From Betaproteobacteria bacterium (GTDB taxonomy: Bacteria > Pseudomonadota > Gammaproteobacteria > Burkholderiales > SG8-41): a stretch of 28,023 nt of DNA. The notes beneath the pieces were generated by a model. It worked only from the letters and a program-made list of their open reading frames with translations, ran no database searches and had not been told where the DNA came from. Position numbers and translations under genes: made by a program. Below are positions 14,248 through 22,797 of the stretch, piece after piece; position 1 is the stretch's first letter, and every line of letters begins with the position of its first letter. The stretch is taken from positions 1 through 28,023 of the forward strand of contig JANYDM010000050.1 of NCBI GenBank assembly GCA_025363575.1, written 5' to 3'.

Positions 14248-15045
14248 CTATTGGCTATGCCTCTCGTTCAACTCGATGTACGTGCCCCACGGATCATAGA
14301 TAAACGCCAGCGCATCGCGCGTCTTTTCGTTGCGATTGATCGGGCGGTCAAGCTTGATGCCTGCGGCCGCGAGCTTCTGAGTGAAAGCATCGATGTCCTT
14401 CACATCGAAACCGATGTGATCGAGCACTCGTCCCTTCGTCGTCACGGCCGGCGTCTCGCTCTTCGCAAACCGCATCTGCACGCCGGGAATGTCCGCCACT
14501 GGATTTTTCGCGCGCTCGCCGGCCTTGGCGCCGAAGGTCTTGACGTACCATGCCTGCGCCTCGGGAATCGCGGCTTCCGGCAAAAACAAATGCACGTGCT
14601 CATGCCGGATCGGCTCTGACTGTTTTTTGTCCTCGAGAATTTCGATGCGCAATCCGTCGGGTGTGGTCACATACGCCTGATCGAGCCTGCCGTTGCTGCC
14701 GGGCTCCACCGGCACGCCGGCCGCCTTCCAGCGCGCCATCGAAGCCTGCACATCGTTGACGATGAATCCGACATGGTTCACGACCGACCCGATAGTGCCG
14801 CCGTTCGCCGGGGCCGCGGGCTGCCGCAGATGCAGGTTGACCACGACGCCGGGAAATCGAACAAGCTCGAAATCGCCCGGCTTCATCGCCGTGCCGCCCA
14901 TCGCGACAAACATTTTCTTGCTGGCTTCGACGTCGCGCGAATTGAGATGCCAGTGGCCCATTGTCACGCCGGCTTCATTAAATGGATACGGCTGCGCGAG
15001 CGCGGCCCCTGCCGAGAAACAAAGTACGGCAATCAGCTTTTTCAT
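14248..15045 (-). CDS. exported double-VOC (glyoxalase/dioxygenase fold) protein
   Basis: A 265-aa protein with a signal peptide (MKKLIAVLCFSAGAALA, cleavage after AQ) and two vicinal-oxygen-chelate modules. Module 1 (about 27-137) starts GVTMGHWHLN, with VVNHVGFIV and GLRIEILED. Module 2 (about 145-262) starts HEHVHLFL, with VLDHIGFDV and WGTYIELNERH. The His and Glu at the strand starts and ends are at metal-ligand positions of glyoxalase- and dioxygenase-type VOC enzymes, so it may bind a metal. VOC enzymes are usually cytoplasmic, so the leader is notable. A GGGAGAGA site precedes ATG 15045. The MFS gene lies 125 bases upstream on the same strand, separated by a hairpin. The substrate is unknown. 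Confidence 0.87.
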   Translation of the reverse strand: MKKLIAVLCFSAGAALAQPYPFNEAGVTMGHWHLNSRDVEASKKMFVAMGGTAMKPGDFELVRFPGVVVNLHLRQPAAPANGGTIGSVVNHVGFIVNDVQASMARWKAAGVPVEPGSNGRLDQAYVTTPDGLRIEILEDKKQSEPIRHEHVHLFLPEAAIPEAQAWYVKTFGAKAGERAKNPVADIPGVQMRFAKSETPAVTTKGRVLDHIGFDVKDIDAFTQKLAAAGIKLDRPINRNEKTRDALAFIYDPWGTYIELNERHSQ

Positions 15046-15072
15046 GATCTCTCCCCCATTTGGATTTCATCT

Positions 15073-15105
15073 TCAAGAGCACCCGGCCAGCGCATGCGCT
15101 CTTGA
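15073..15105 (-). terminator. hairpin between MFS and VOC genes
   Basis: TCAAGAGC at 15073-15080 pairs perfectly with GCTCTTGA at 15098-15105 across a 17-base loop. It lies downstream of the MFS stop on the minus strand. No run of T follows the stem, so it is not a canonical intrinsic terminator; it may be an attenuator, a protein site or an mRNA-stability element. Confidence 0.3.
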
Positions 15106-15170
15106 GTGCATCAAGTCAATTCACACCATGCTACCGCAAGCCGCATTTCGCGGACTAGAAAGTTTTATTG

Positions 15171-16364
15171 TCAGGCCGGCTTCACCTTACCCACCGGCAC
15201 AATGCCCCAATGGATCAGCAATGCACAGGTGGCAGCCGCCATCGCAATCGCGCACACCGCCAGCCAGCCGTACACTGCATACGCGGTGCTGGTGAGAAGC
15301 GCCCCCGCCGCGTTGCCGCTCCACACATGCATGCCGAAGATGGTATTGGCGCGCGCGCGTGAGTCGGGCACTGCAGCGTTGACCAGCGTTTGATTCGCCA
15401 CCATCGCAGTGCGCAGGCCGCAGTCGAGCATGACCGCGCCGGCGACCACAAACGCGATTGACGCGGATGAGATGCCGAACGCAACCCACGCGCAGATCAT
15501 CACGCACACCCCGGTGGTCACCACCGGCGTTGCGCCAACGCGATCCATCCAGCGTCCGGCGGGCCGCGTAATGAGTATGCCCGCAGCGCCGGGGATACCG
15601 ATCAGGCCGGCGGCGGTCGGGCCGACATGGTGCAGGGTCGCCAGCATAGACGCGACCACCGCCCAGAAACCGCCATAACCGATGCCCAGCAAAAACTGGA
15701 TCGCCGCCGCGCGCCGCACATCGCCGTGCTTGCGATACATCGTGAACATCGACCCGAGCAAATCGCCATAAGCCATCCGCGTGGTCGGGCGCGTATGCGG
15801 CAGCCACGCCAGCAGCGCGCACACCAGCGCGCAATGCAGGCCGGTTGAAAACACATAGCTCCAGCGCCACCCGAAGTGCGTGGCAATCAGCCCGCCGGCA
15901 ATGCGCGCAAACAGGATGCCGGTGAACATCGCCGTGAGTTGCGTGCCCACCGCGCGTCCGCGATGCTGCGGCGGCGCGATCTCGACCACGATGGAAACGA
16001 ACACCAGCCCCACCGACGCGCATATTCCTGTGACGAAGCTCGCTGCCGCCAGGACGGCAATGGACGGCGCCGCCGCCATCGCCGCCTGCGCCATGCCCAG
16101 CACCAGAATCATGCCGATGATCAGCCAGCGCTTGCTGACACGGTCGCCCAGCGGCACCAGCAACGCGATGCCCGCGAGCATGCCGCCGAAAGACAGTGTG
16201 GGTATCCAGCCCACGGCCGCGGGACTGGCCTGGAATTCATTGGCGATCGTCGCCAGCATCGGCGTCTGATAGTGGATGCCGCCGGCGACGACAAACGCCG
16301 AACCGATCAACAGCGCGATTAGTGCGCGATGGTTTTCTACGACGGCAGTGGTGGTGCTGGACAA
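15171..16364 (-). CDS. MFS transporter (DHA1-like drug/metabolite efflux type)
   Basis: A 397-aa inner-membrane major facilitator with about 12 helices. After helix 2 it has the cytoplasmic motif GDRVSKRW (equivalent of GxLaDrxGrr). QHRGRAVGTQ lies in the loop after helix 4-5, and RPAGRWMDRVG before helix 9 repeats the motif in the second half. WIPTLSFGGMLAGIALLVPLGD and GRAVGTQLTAMFTGI resemble the DHA1/YnfM-type sugar or drug efflux group. The start appears to be a TTG at 16364 with AAGGA about 8 bases upstream; other starts would trim the cytoplasmic N-terminus. The cargo is unknown. It is followed by the exported VOC protein on the same strand. Confidence 0.9.
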   Translation of the reverse strand: MSSTTTAVVENHRALIALLIGSAFVVAGGIHYQTPMLATIANEFQASPAAVGWIPTLSFGGMLAGIALLVPLGDRVSKRWLIIGMILVLGMAQAAMAAAPSIAVLAAASFVTGICASVGLVFVSIVVEIAPPQHRGRAVGTQLTAMFTGILFARIAGGLIATHFGWRWSYVFSTGLHCALVCALLAWLPHTRPTTRMAYGDLLGSMFTMYRKHGDVRRAAAIQFLLGIGYGGFWAVVASMLATLHHVGPTAAGLIGIPGAAGILITRPAGRWMDRVGATPVVTTGVCVMICAWVAFGISSASIAFVVAGAVMLDCGLRTAMVANQTLVNAAVPDSRARANTIFGMHVWSGNAAGALLTSTAYAVYGWLAVCAIAMAAATCALLIHWGIVPVGKVKPA

Positions 16365-16651
16365 AGCTGATCCTTATCGCTGCATTTCAAAGTCGGGGGA
16401 ATTTACGCGGGCTATGACGGTATGTCACCCCCGCATCACGTCACCGACGCCGATGTCAGGTCTTCACCGTCGTCGCTGCACCGCGGAGTATAACGACCCC
16501 GTCGAGGACGCCCAAAGCCAAACCCGATAGCTGAAAAATAGAGTCCAGGGTCGTTATGTTCGGTAGCGCACATAGCCCGCACTATCGATTTTGCTAGGAT
16601 TTTCATATCGTCGGAACAGGTGTGTTGATCATGGCGGAGGTCAAACCAATC
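16365..16651. other. intergenic region upstream of MFS gene
   Basis: No gene is supported here. The region should contain the MFS promoter on the minus strand, but no clear -10/-35 pair was seen. It includes the 10-bp inverted repeat described separately (16490-16557) and an AT-rich segment around 16590-16615. Confidence 0.5.
16490..16557. repeat. 10-bp perfect inverted repeat, 48 bases apart
   Basis: ATAACGACCC at 16490-16499 is the exact reverse complement of GGGTCGTTAT at 16548-16557. The 68-base unit contains no frame of interest. The arms could be terminal repeats of a tiny element or paired binding sites; no flanking duplication is obvious. Confidence 0.4.
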
Positions 16652-16836
16652 TCAATGATATTGCTGAGGTGTCCGGCCGACCATCGGTTTAACCGCATGG
16701 GGCCATGAGGTAACCATGGCTTCGGACGGCATGGCGGGAGTAACGCGCGTCGCGGAGGACCGGCCGGATCTCGTACTCGTCGATCTCGGGCTGTCGGTGA
16801 TGAACGGTTCTGACGTCGCGCGCGCAATCCGTTCCT
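16652..16836 (+). pseudogene. remnant of a response-regulator receiver domain
   Basis: The plus strand encodes WGHEVTMASDGMAGVTRVAE, then RPDLVLVDLGLSVMNG and SDVARAIR. This is the middle of a CheY-type receiver domain, with the phospho-acceptor Asp in LVLVDL. Upstream, in another frame, MILLRCPADHRFNRMG looks like the degraded first strand and helix (normally ILLVEDxxDxR), so there is a frameshift or small deletion around 16695-16705 and the acidic pair is lost. Homology stops at about 16836, at the 3' end of the convergent carboxyltransferase gene (stop at 16840), so the rest was deleted. An ATG at 16716 opens a 77-codon frame, but it runs into antisense of the neighbouring gene and is not a real protein. 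Confidence 0.6.
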
Positions 16837-16839
16837 GCG

Positions 16840-18420
16840 TTAGGGTCGAACGCCATATTTCGGCTTCGGGCCGACGCCGGCTGCAAGACGCGGCTGCATC
16901 GCCTTCACGAAACGACATAAGTACGGGCGTGTCTCGCGCGGATCGATGAGGTCTTCCACCGCGAACGCCTCGGCAGTGAGAAAAGGTGAAGTGATCTTCT
17001 TCAATTCCGCTTCGAGCTCTTTCTCGCGCTGCTTGGGATCCGGGGCATTCTGAATTTCACGCTTGTACTGAGCGCCGACACCGCCTTCGACCGCAAGCGA
17101 TCCCCACTCGCCGGAAGGCCACGCCACTTTGAAATCGAGCCCGTACTTGTCGATGCCCACGCCGCCGCCCATGCCATAGCACTTGCGCGTAATCACGGAA
17201 ATGATGGGGACGGTCGCCTGGCATTTCGCATGAATCGCGCGCGCGCCCTCGCGCAGGATCGCGGCCTCTTCCGATTCTTTACCGATCATGAAGCCCGGCA
17301 CGTCCATGAAGAAAATAAGCGGGATATGGAAGCAGTCGCACAATTCGATGAAGTGCGCCTGCTTGCGCGCAGACTTGACGTCGATGCGGCCGCCGACCAT
17401 CGGATTGTTCGCAATGATGCCGACCACATAGCCGTTCATGCGGGCCAGCGCGGTGATCGCCGAGCGGCCGAATGTCGCCTGGATCTCGAACAGCGAGCCG
17501 CGATCGACGATCATCTCGACCGCCTTCTTCATGTCGTAGGGCTTGCGCGGGTCGCGCGGCACGATGCGGATCAATTCGTCCTCGCAACGGTCAATCGGGT
17601 CGTCAATCGGCACCACCGGCGGCAACTGCCAGACATTGGTCGGCATGTAAGAGAGAAAACGCCGTATCATGCTGAAGCATTCTTCTTCGCTCGCCGCGAC
17701 GTTGTCGATGGTGCCGGCCTTGTCCGCCGCGACGCGATACCCGCCTAATTCTTCTTTCGTGATCTTCTGGCCCAGCCCGCGCTCGACGATCGGCGGGCCG
17801 GAGGCAAAAATCGTGCTGTTCTTCACCATGATGGACCAGTGCGACATGACGGCGCGCATCGCCGGGCCGCCGGCGGCAATGCCGAGCACCGCGCTTACCA
17901 CTGGCACCGTCCCGAGCAATTCCGCGACGTTCACGCCCGGATCGTTGGTGTGGCCGGGAAACACCGTGTAACCGCGTTTGGCCGACGCCACACCGCCGCC
18001 ATAGCCGTCGACCAGGCGTATCAGCGGAATGCGGTAAGCGCAGGCGAGATCGTCGACAAACCCGCCCTGCCCGCCCTTGCGCCGGCCATGCCCCCAACTG
18101 GTGCCGCCGCGTATGGTCGTGTCTTCGCCGCCGATGGCGACAGTTCGCCCGTCGATTTCCGCGATCCCCATCACATAGGGCGCGGGCGTTACCTTTACCA
18201 GTTTTCCAGCGCTGTCGTACTCGCCCTTGCCGGTCAGCTTGCCGACCTCCTGAAACGACCCGCGATCGGCGATGCCCGCGATCCGTTCACGCACGGTCAG
18301 GAAGCCTTTCTCGTGGCGCAGGCGCACAGCTTCCGCTCCGCCCATTTCCTCCGCCCACTTGTGCCTCAGCTTGATTTCTTCGGCTTCCTGCTCCCAGCCT
18401 GTCGCATCTTTGTTGCTCAT
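16840..18420 (-). CDS. acyl-CoA carboxylase carboxyltransferase (beta) subunit, PccB/MccB-like
   Basis: A 526-aa carboxyltransferase of biotin-dependent enzymes: it moves CO2 between carboxybiotin and an acyl-CoA, or the reverse in decarboxylases. The N-terminal crotonase-like half has GKLTGKGEYDS, GRRKGGQGGFVDD and the oxyanion loop GIAAGGPAM (180-188). The C-terminal half has FGRSAITALARMNGYVVGII, ANNPMVGG, the DVPGFMIG motif and RKCYGMGGGVG. ATG 18420 is chosen over the longer open frame because the added N-terminal residues overlap the end of the preceding Bug gene; GAGGG precedes it. It is the last gene of the Bug/CaiB operon, 35 bases after a Bug gene. No biotin carboxylase lies in the window, so it needs a partner from elsewhere. 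Acyl substrate unknown. Confidence 0.9.
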   Translation of the reverse strand: MSNKDATGWEQEAEEIKLRHKWAEEMGGAEAVRLRHEKGFLTVRERIAGIADRGSFQEVGKLTGKGEYDSAGKLVKVTPAPYVMGIAEIDGRTVAIGGEDTTIRGGTSWGHGRRKGGQGGFVDDLACAYRIPLIRLVDGYGGGVASAKRGYTVFPGHTNDPGVNVAELLGTVPVVSAVLGIAAGGPAMRAVMSHWSIMVKNSTIFASGPPIVERGLGQKITKEELGGYRVAADKAGTIDNVAASEEECFSMIRRFLSYMPTNVWQLPPVVPIDDPIDRCEDELIRIVPRDPRKPYDMKKAVEMIVDRGSLFEIQATFGRSAITALARMNGYVVGIIANNPMVGGRIDVKSARKQAHFIELCDCFHIPLIFFMDVPGFMIGKESEEAAILREGARAIHAKCQATVPIISVITRKCYGMGGGVGIDKYGLDFKVAWPSGEWGSLAVEGGVGAQYKREIQNAPDPKQREKELEAELKKITSPFLTAEAFAVEDLIDPRETRPYLCRFVKAMQPRLAAGVGPKPKYGVRP

Positions 18421-18455
18421 GTAGCCCTCGATTCGTTTATCGATCCTGCTGCCAG

Positions 18456-19445
18456 CTATCTTGCCCGCCGCGCGAGCCCGAGCTCGCTCAGCGCGGAATC
18501 CAGTTCTTTGTATTGCATGTCCCAATAGCGCCGGGTATCCGCGCCGTTAAGATAATGAACGACGTTGTAATTCTTCTCCGCGTCCGCCTTCCATTCTTCA
18601 GTCTGGCTCAATGCCGAGAAAGCGGCATCCCAGTAATTTACCTGCGCAGCGGTGAGGTCCTTCGCAGCGACCACGCCGCGCCAGCTGTCGAAGACGGCAT
18701 TCGCACCCTGCTCCTTCCACGTGGGAATATTCGCGAGCGATCCGCCCATGCGCTGTGCCGCGCTCATGCCGACAATGCGCAGACTGCCGGCGGTGACGTA
18801 CGGCAGCAATGCAGTAAATGTCGAGGCGGCGGCGTCGACATGCCCTCCGAGCAATGCGGTCAACGACTGACTGGAAGATTTGAACGCGACCACTTTCATG
18901 CGTTTGATATCGACGCCGGCCGCTTTCATGGGCAGCGCCACCCCCATGTGAATATGGTTGCCGATGGCGGTGGCGATCGCGATGCTCAATGAATCCGGCG
19001 CCTGCTTCAGACGCTGGATCATGTCGCGCCCGGTCTTGATCGGTGAATCGGCTTTGACGCTGACAAAAATATATTCGTTGAACAACATGGCGACGGGCGT
19101 GAAGTCATCGTACTTGAAAGTCGTCGTGCCCATGATGCGTCCGGTGAGCAGCGTCGGCGCGAGCATCATCAGGTAATGCGGATCACGCGGGTGCTGCGCC
19201 AGATACGAAGCCGCGATCGTTCCGCCGCCGCCCGGCTTGTTCGTGATGATCGTGGGAAATACGATCTTGCGCGTTTGCCAGATGCCCTGGATGAGGCGTG
19301 CAGTCAGATCCTGATTGCCGCCCTCGGCCGCCGTCACGATGATCTCGACAGTCCGCTCGGGCTTCCATTGCGCTGCGACGCCTCCACTGCACGCCAGCAA
19401 TAATGCCGCGACGGCAAAACAGGCGTAATCAGATAGCCTTGTCAT
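18456..19445 (-). CDS. Bug/TctC-family substrate-binding protein
   Basis: A 329-aa periplasmic carboxylate receptor with a signal peptide (MTRLSDYACFAVAALLLACS, then GGVAAQ). The ligand loop reads AAEGGNQD near 39-46 and the second binding loop NKPGGGG at 69-75. HPRDPHYLMM, EYIFVSV, DSPIKTG and PTWKEQG are subgroup features it shares with the Bug protein at 20730-21698, to which it is clearly paralogous. The Gly-rich loop has Gly instead of the DNRxGAGG Arg seen in the 21777 protein, so the ligand probably differs. Its ATG overlaps the CoA-transferase stop by four bases (ATGA), making the two translationally coupled and implying that the captured acid is the CoA-transferase substrate or a product. 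Confidence 0.92.
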   Translation of the reverse strand: MTRLSDYACFAVAALLLACSGGVAAQWKPERTVEIIVTAAEGGNQDLTARLIQGIWQTRKIVFPTIITNKPGGGGTIAASYLAQHPRDPHYLMMLAPTLLTGRIMGTTTFKYDDFTPVAMLFNEYIFVSVKADSPIKTGRDMIQRLKQAPDSLSIAIATAIGNHIHMGVALPMKAAGVDIKRMKVVAFKSSSQSLTALLGGHVDAAASTFTALLPYVTAGSLRIVGMSAAQRMGGSLANIPTWKEQGANAVFDSWRGVVAAKDLTAAQVNYWDAAFSALSQTEEWKADAEKNYNVVHYLNGADTRRYWDMQYKELDSALSELGLARRAR

Positions 19446-20698
19446 TTGGGTTCACTGGCAGACGTCATTGCGCTTTGAACCGCGAGGCCGACGACTTTTT
19501 CGGATTCCAGCCGTTTTATCTCCGCGACCGACAAGCCTAGCACTTCGCGCAGCACGTCGAAAGTATCGCGGCCGACGCCGCCGCCGCTTTTGCGGATAGC
19601 GCCCGGCGTGCGCGTCAGGCGCGGCACGGGCGCCGCCATCGTCATTGATCCGAGATCCTCGTCGGGCACCACCGCCAGCATGCCGCGCGCTTGATAATGA
19701 GGGTCCTTGAAGATTTCGGTCATCGTGAATATGCGCGTGAATACGACGTCGTGCGCACTCAGTTCGCGCTCGGCGTCGGCATAATCGCGCGCGTCCATCC
19801 ACGCGGCCACGATCCCGTCGATCTCCTCCGCATGCTTGACACGCTCGAGGCGCGTGTTGAACCGCTTGTCGTCGAGAATGTCCGCGCGACCCATGGCGAA
19901 ACACAATCGGCGAAAGCTGTTGGTCTGCGCGCCCTGCACGTGAACGTAATGCTTGTCGCGCGTCAGGAATAAGCTGTTGACGACGCTGCCGGTGTGACTC
20001 GAGCCCTCGCGGTCCACGACGTAGCCGAGCTTCTCGTACGAGCTGATATGCGCTTCCATGAAACTGAAAGCGCATTCGTAGAGCGCCGTGTCCACAACCT
20101 GCCCCTGCCCGGTGCTTTCACTGTGACGCAACGCCATCATCGCGCCGAAGGCGGCGTAAAGTCCGGTGATGCAATCGGTAAGCGCGACGTTGGCGCGCGC
20201 CGGCGGACGATCGGCATCGCCCGTGACGTGACGCAGCCCGCCCACCGCTTCGCACACCACGCCATAACCGGGCCGCTGGCTGTACGGGCCCGTCTGCCCG
20301 TAACCCGATACGCGCACGAGTACCAAACGGGGATTGATCTTGGAGAGCACATCGTAGCCGAGCCCCCACTTTTCCAGAGTGCCCGGGCGGAAGTTCTCTA
20401 TGACGATATCGCACTTGGCAGCGAAGCGCTTCACGAGATCCTGGCCGGCGGGAAGGCGCAGGTCGATGACTATCAGTTTTTTGTTGCGCATCAGACTCGC
20501 CGCGTAAAGCGGCTTATCCTTGAAACGCTTGCCGGACGTGCGGATCGGATCGCCGTCCGCTGCCTCGACCTTGAATACTTCGGCGCCGAAGTCGGCCAGC
20601 AGGCGCGCGCAAAATGGTCCGGCCACCGTGGTGCCCAGCTCGAGCACGCGTATTCCTTGCAGGGGCCCGGACGCGGATTGCTGTTTTTGCTGTTGCAT
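19442..20698 (-). CDS. CaiB/BaiF family class III CoA-transferase
   Basis: A 418-aa cytoplasmic enzyme that moves CoA from a donor thioester to a carboxylic acid. Landmarks are GIRVLELGTTVAGPFCARLL with ADFGAEVFKVE (N-terminal Rossmann part), ENFRPG at 101-106, the SGYGQTGP motif at 131-138, and the catalytic Asp175 in VALTDCITGLYAA. The length is normal for the formyl-CoA transferase family. ATG 20698 has GGAGA about 6 bases upstream; an in-frame TTG lies just before it. It sits between two paralogous Bug binding proteins and in the same operon as two carboxyltransferases, so it probably activates the imported acid. The specific acid is not visible from sequence. Confidence 0.94.
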   Translation of the reverse strand: MQQQKQQSASGPLQGIRVLELGTTVAGPFCARLLADFGAEVFKVEAADGDPIRTSGKRFKDKPLYAASLMRNKKLIVIDLRLPAGQDLVKRFAAKCDIVIENFRPGTLEKWGLGYDVLSKINPRLVLVRVSGYGQTGPYSQRPGYGVVCEAVGGLRHVTGDADRPPARANVALTDCITGLYAAFGAMMALRHSESTGQGQVVDTALYECAFSFMEAHISSYEKLGYVVDREGSSHTGSVVNSLFLTRDKHYVHVQGAQTNSFRRLCFAMGRADILDDKRFNTRLERVKHAEEIDGIVAAWMDARDYADAERELSAHDVVFTRIFTMTEIFKDPHYQARGMLAVVPDEDLGSMTMAAPVPRLTRTPGAIRKSGGGVGRDTFDVLREVLGLSVAEIKRLESEKVVGLAVQSAMTSASEPK

Positions 20699-20729
20699 CA
20701 ATTCTCCAATAAATATTTGCCGCGACTGA

Positions 20730-21698
20730 CTACCTGGCGATCAAATCCACCAGCACGCCATGGAGGGTTTGGTACTGCGCCGCCAGAAATGCACGCGTCG
20801 CCGCACTGCCGAGATAGTTGCCGACCCAGTCGTTCTTTTTCATGTCATCGTTCCATTCCGGCGTCTGCACCAGCCGGCTGAGCGCGCTATCCCAATAGGC
20901 GATTTGCGCCGCGGAAAGCCCCGGCGGGGCCAATACGACCCGCCAGTTGGAAGCGACGACGTCGTATCCCTGCTCCCGCCACGTCGGCACATTCGCGAAA
21001 GCACCCTCGAGCCGGGCCGGCGCCGCAACGCCGATGACCCTTAGTTTGCCGTTGATCACCTGCGGCGCCGCATTGGCGGCCGCGGTCGCGACGATGTCGA
21101 TATGGCCGCCCATGACCGCCGTGATGGATTCACCGCCCGAGTTGAAAACGACGACGCGCATTTTGCGTACGTCGGCGCCTGCCGCTTTTGCGATCAGCCC
21201 GATAGCCACATGCTGCATTCCTCCACGCGCCGTCGCCACCCCGGCGCTTACGGAAGCCGGGTCCGATTGCAGGCGGCGCACGAGATCGGCGCCGCTTTTT
21301 ATCGGCGAATCCTCGCGGACGGCAATGACTATGTATTCGCTGAACAGCAATGCAAGCGGTGTCAGGTCGGTGTAATTCAGCTTGCTGGTGCCGGCGATAT
21401 GACTGGTCAAAAGCGAAGGCGAGCTGACGGCGATGTAATGCGCATCGCCGGCGTGCTGCACGAGATAAGTATGGCTGATCGCGCCGCCGCCGCCCGGCTT
21501 GTTGACGACGTTGGTCACGACTTTGACGAGCCCGCGGTCTTTCCAGATCTGCTGCATGGTGCGCGCGGTGCGGTCCTGTGCGCCGCCCGCAGCCGAGCCG
21601 GCCACGATGTCCACCGGCCGTTCCGGCGACCAGGATTCTGCACCCGCAGCGACGATAGCAACACCCGCCAATGACAACGCAATCAAGAACCGCAACAT
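20730..21698 (-). CDS. Bug/TctC-family substrate-binding protein
   Basis: A 322-aa periplasmic receptor with a signal peptide (MLRFLIALSLAGVAIVAAGA). The binding loops are GSAAGGAQD near 34-42 and NKPGGGG at 66-72. HAGDAHYIAVSSPSLLTSHI, EYIVIAV, DSPIKSG, PTWREQG and QTPEWNDD match, segment by segment, the Bug protein encoded on the other side of the CoA-transferase gene; the two are duplicates that have diverged. ATG 21698 is preferred because AGGAGAGGG lies just upstream and the leader becomes a normal signal peptide; the longer frame to 21740 adds charged residues. The CoA-transferase starts 31 bases downstream. No membrane partner is present. Confidence 0.92.
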   Translation of the reverse strand: MLRFLIALSLAGVAIVAAGAESWSPERPVDIVAGSAAGGAQDRTARTMQQIWKDRGLVKVVTNVVNKPGGGGAISHTYLVQHAGDAHYIAVSSPSLLTSHIAGTSKLNYTDLTPLALLFSEYIVIAVREDSPIKSGADLVRRLQSDPASVSAGVATARGGMQHVAIGLIAKAAGADVRKMRVVVFNSGGESITAVMGGHIDIVATAAANAAPQVINGKLRVIGVAAPARLEGAFANVPTWREQGYDVVASNWRVVLAPPGLSAAQIAYWDSALSRLVQTPEWNDDMKKNDWVGNYLGSAATRAFLAAQYQTLHGVLVDLIAR

Positions 21699-21776
21699 TT
21701 GCCCTCTCCTGACATCAATTTGTTCTCCTCGCGGAATCACATCGCGCCGCGTTCGAATTGATTTCCAAAGCCGCCG

Positions 21777-22760
21777 CTATTCCGCGAGCCGGACACCGGC
21801 AATCACGGGCTTCCAGCGTTTTCGGTCCTCGTCGAGCGCACGCGCGAGTTCATGCGGCGTACTGCCTTGCGGCGTGACGCCCTGCGCTAACAGGCGTTTG
21901 GCCAGTTCCGGTTCGGACAGGACTTCGACGAGTTTCGAGCTGAGCTTGGCGATGATCGCACCCGGCGTGCCCGCAGGCGCGAACAGCGCGTACCAGACAG
22001 CGGAGTGAAATCCGGGCAGGGTTTCCGCCACGGTCGCAACGTCCGGCATCATCGCGAGCCGGCTGGCGCTTGTTACCGCGATGATTTTCAGTTTGCCGAC
22101 TTTCGAAAACGGCAGCACCGGCGGCACGCTGTTGAACATGAACTGGACTTGTCCGGCCACCATGTCGGTGAGTGCCGGTACGCCGCCCTTGTACGGCACA
22201 TGAGTGATATTGATGTCGGCCATAGCCTTGAACAGTTCGCCGCTCAATTGAGTTGCACTGCCCACGCCGGCCGATGCAAAGTTGAGTTGTCCCGGCTTTG
22301 CTTTGGCCAGCGCCACTAGTTCCTTCACCGAATTCGCCGGCACCTGCGGATACAGCACGAGCGCATGCGCGGCGTCGATCACCTTGCTGACCGGTGCGAA
22401 ATCCCGCTGCGCGTCGTACGGCAGTTTGGCCGACATCAGAGGTTGTATGACGAGCCCGCCGGACGATCCCATGATCAGCGTGTAGCCATCGGGCGCGCTT
22501 TTAGCGAGCATCTCGTGCGCGATCATGCCGCCGGCACCCGCCCGGTTGTCGACGATGACCTGCTGGACCCACGCCTCCGCCATGCGCTGGCCGATTTCGC
22601 GCGCGACGATATCGCCGGGCCCGCCGGGCGGGAACGGTGCGATTATGCGGATCGGCTTGAGCGGATAGGACGTTGCAACGTTTGCCGCGAAAGCGGCGCC
22701 ACCCATGACGGGAATGGCGAACGCAGCAACGAGCAATGGGATCCTCACTTTGTTTTGCAT
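21777..22760 (-). CDS. Bug/TctC-family substrate-binding protein (classical type)
   Basis: A 327-aa periplasmic receptor with a signal peptide ending near GGAAFAA. It carries the classical Bug motifs: YPLKPIRIIAPFPPGG (32-47), DNRAGAGG at 71-78, AKSAPDGYTL, HVPYKGG, and AETLPGFHSAVWYALFAPAG near 240. It differs from the other two binding proteins of this operon, which have NKPGGGG instead of DNRAGAGG, so the operon encodes at least two ligand-binding types. ATG 22760 starts 37 bases after the carboxyltransferase stop; the ribosome site is weak, so expression may depend on read-through from upstream. Confidence 0.93.
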   Translation of the reverse strand: MQNKVRIPLLVAAFAIPVMGGAAFAANVATSYPLKPIRIIAPFPPGGPGDIVAREIGQRMAEAWVQQVIVDNRAGAGGMIAHEMLAKSAPDGYTLIMGSSGGLVIQPLMSAKLPYDAQRDFAPVSKVIDAAHALVLYPQVPANSVKELVALAKAKPGQLNFASAGVGSATQLSGELFKAMADINITHVPYKGGVPALTDMVAGQVQFMFNSVPPVLPFSKVGKLKIIAVTSASRLAMMPDVATVAETLPGFHSAVWYALFAPAGTPGAIIAKLSSKLVEVLSEPELAKRLLAQGVTPQGSTPHELARALDEDRKRWKPVIAGVRLAE

Positions 22761-22797
22761 CGATTGCGCTGCCGGATTGATTGATTCAGACCGTGCT

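Noticed and set aside
16716..16949. 77-codon frame as a stand-alone receiver protein
   Set aside because: The receiver-like part ends near 16836; the rest is antisense to the carboxyltransferase gene and has no resemblance to a receiver domain.
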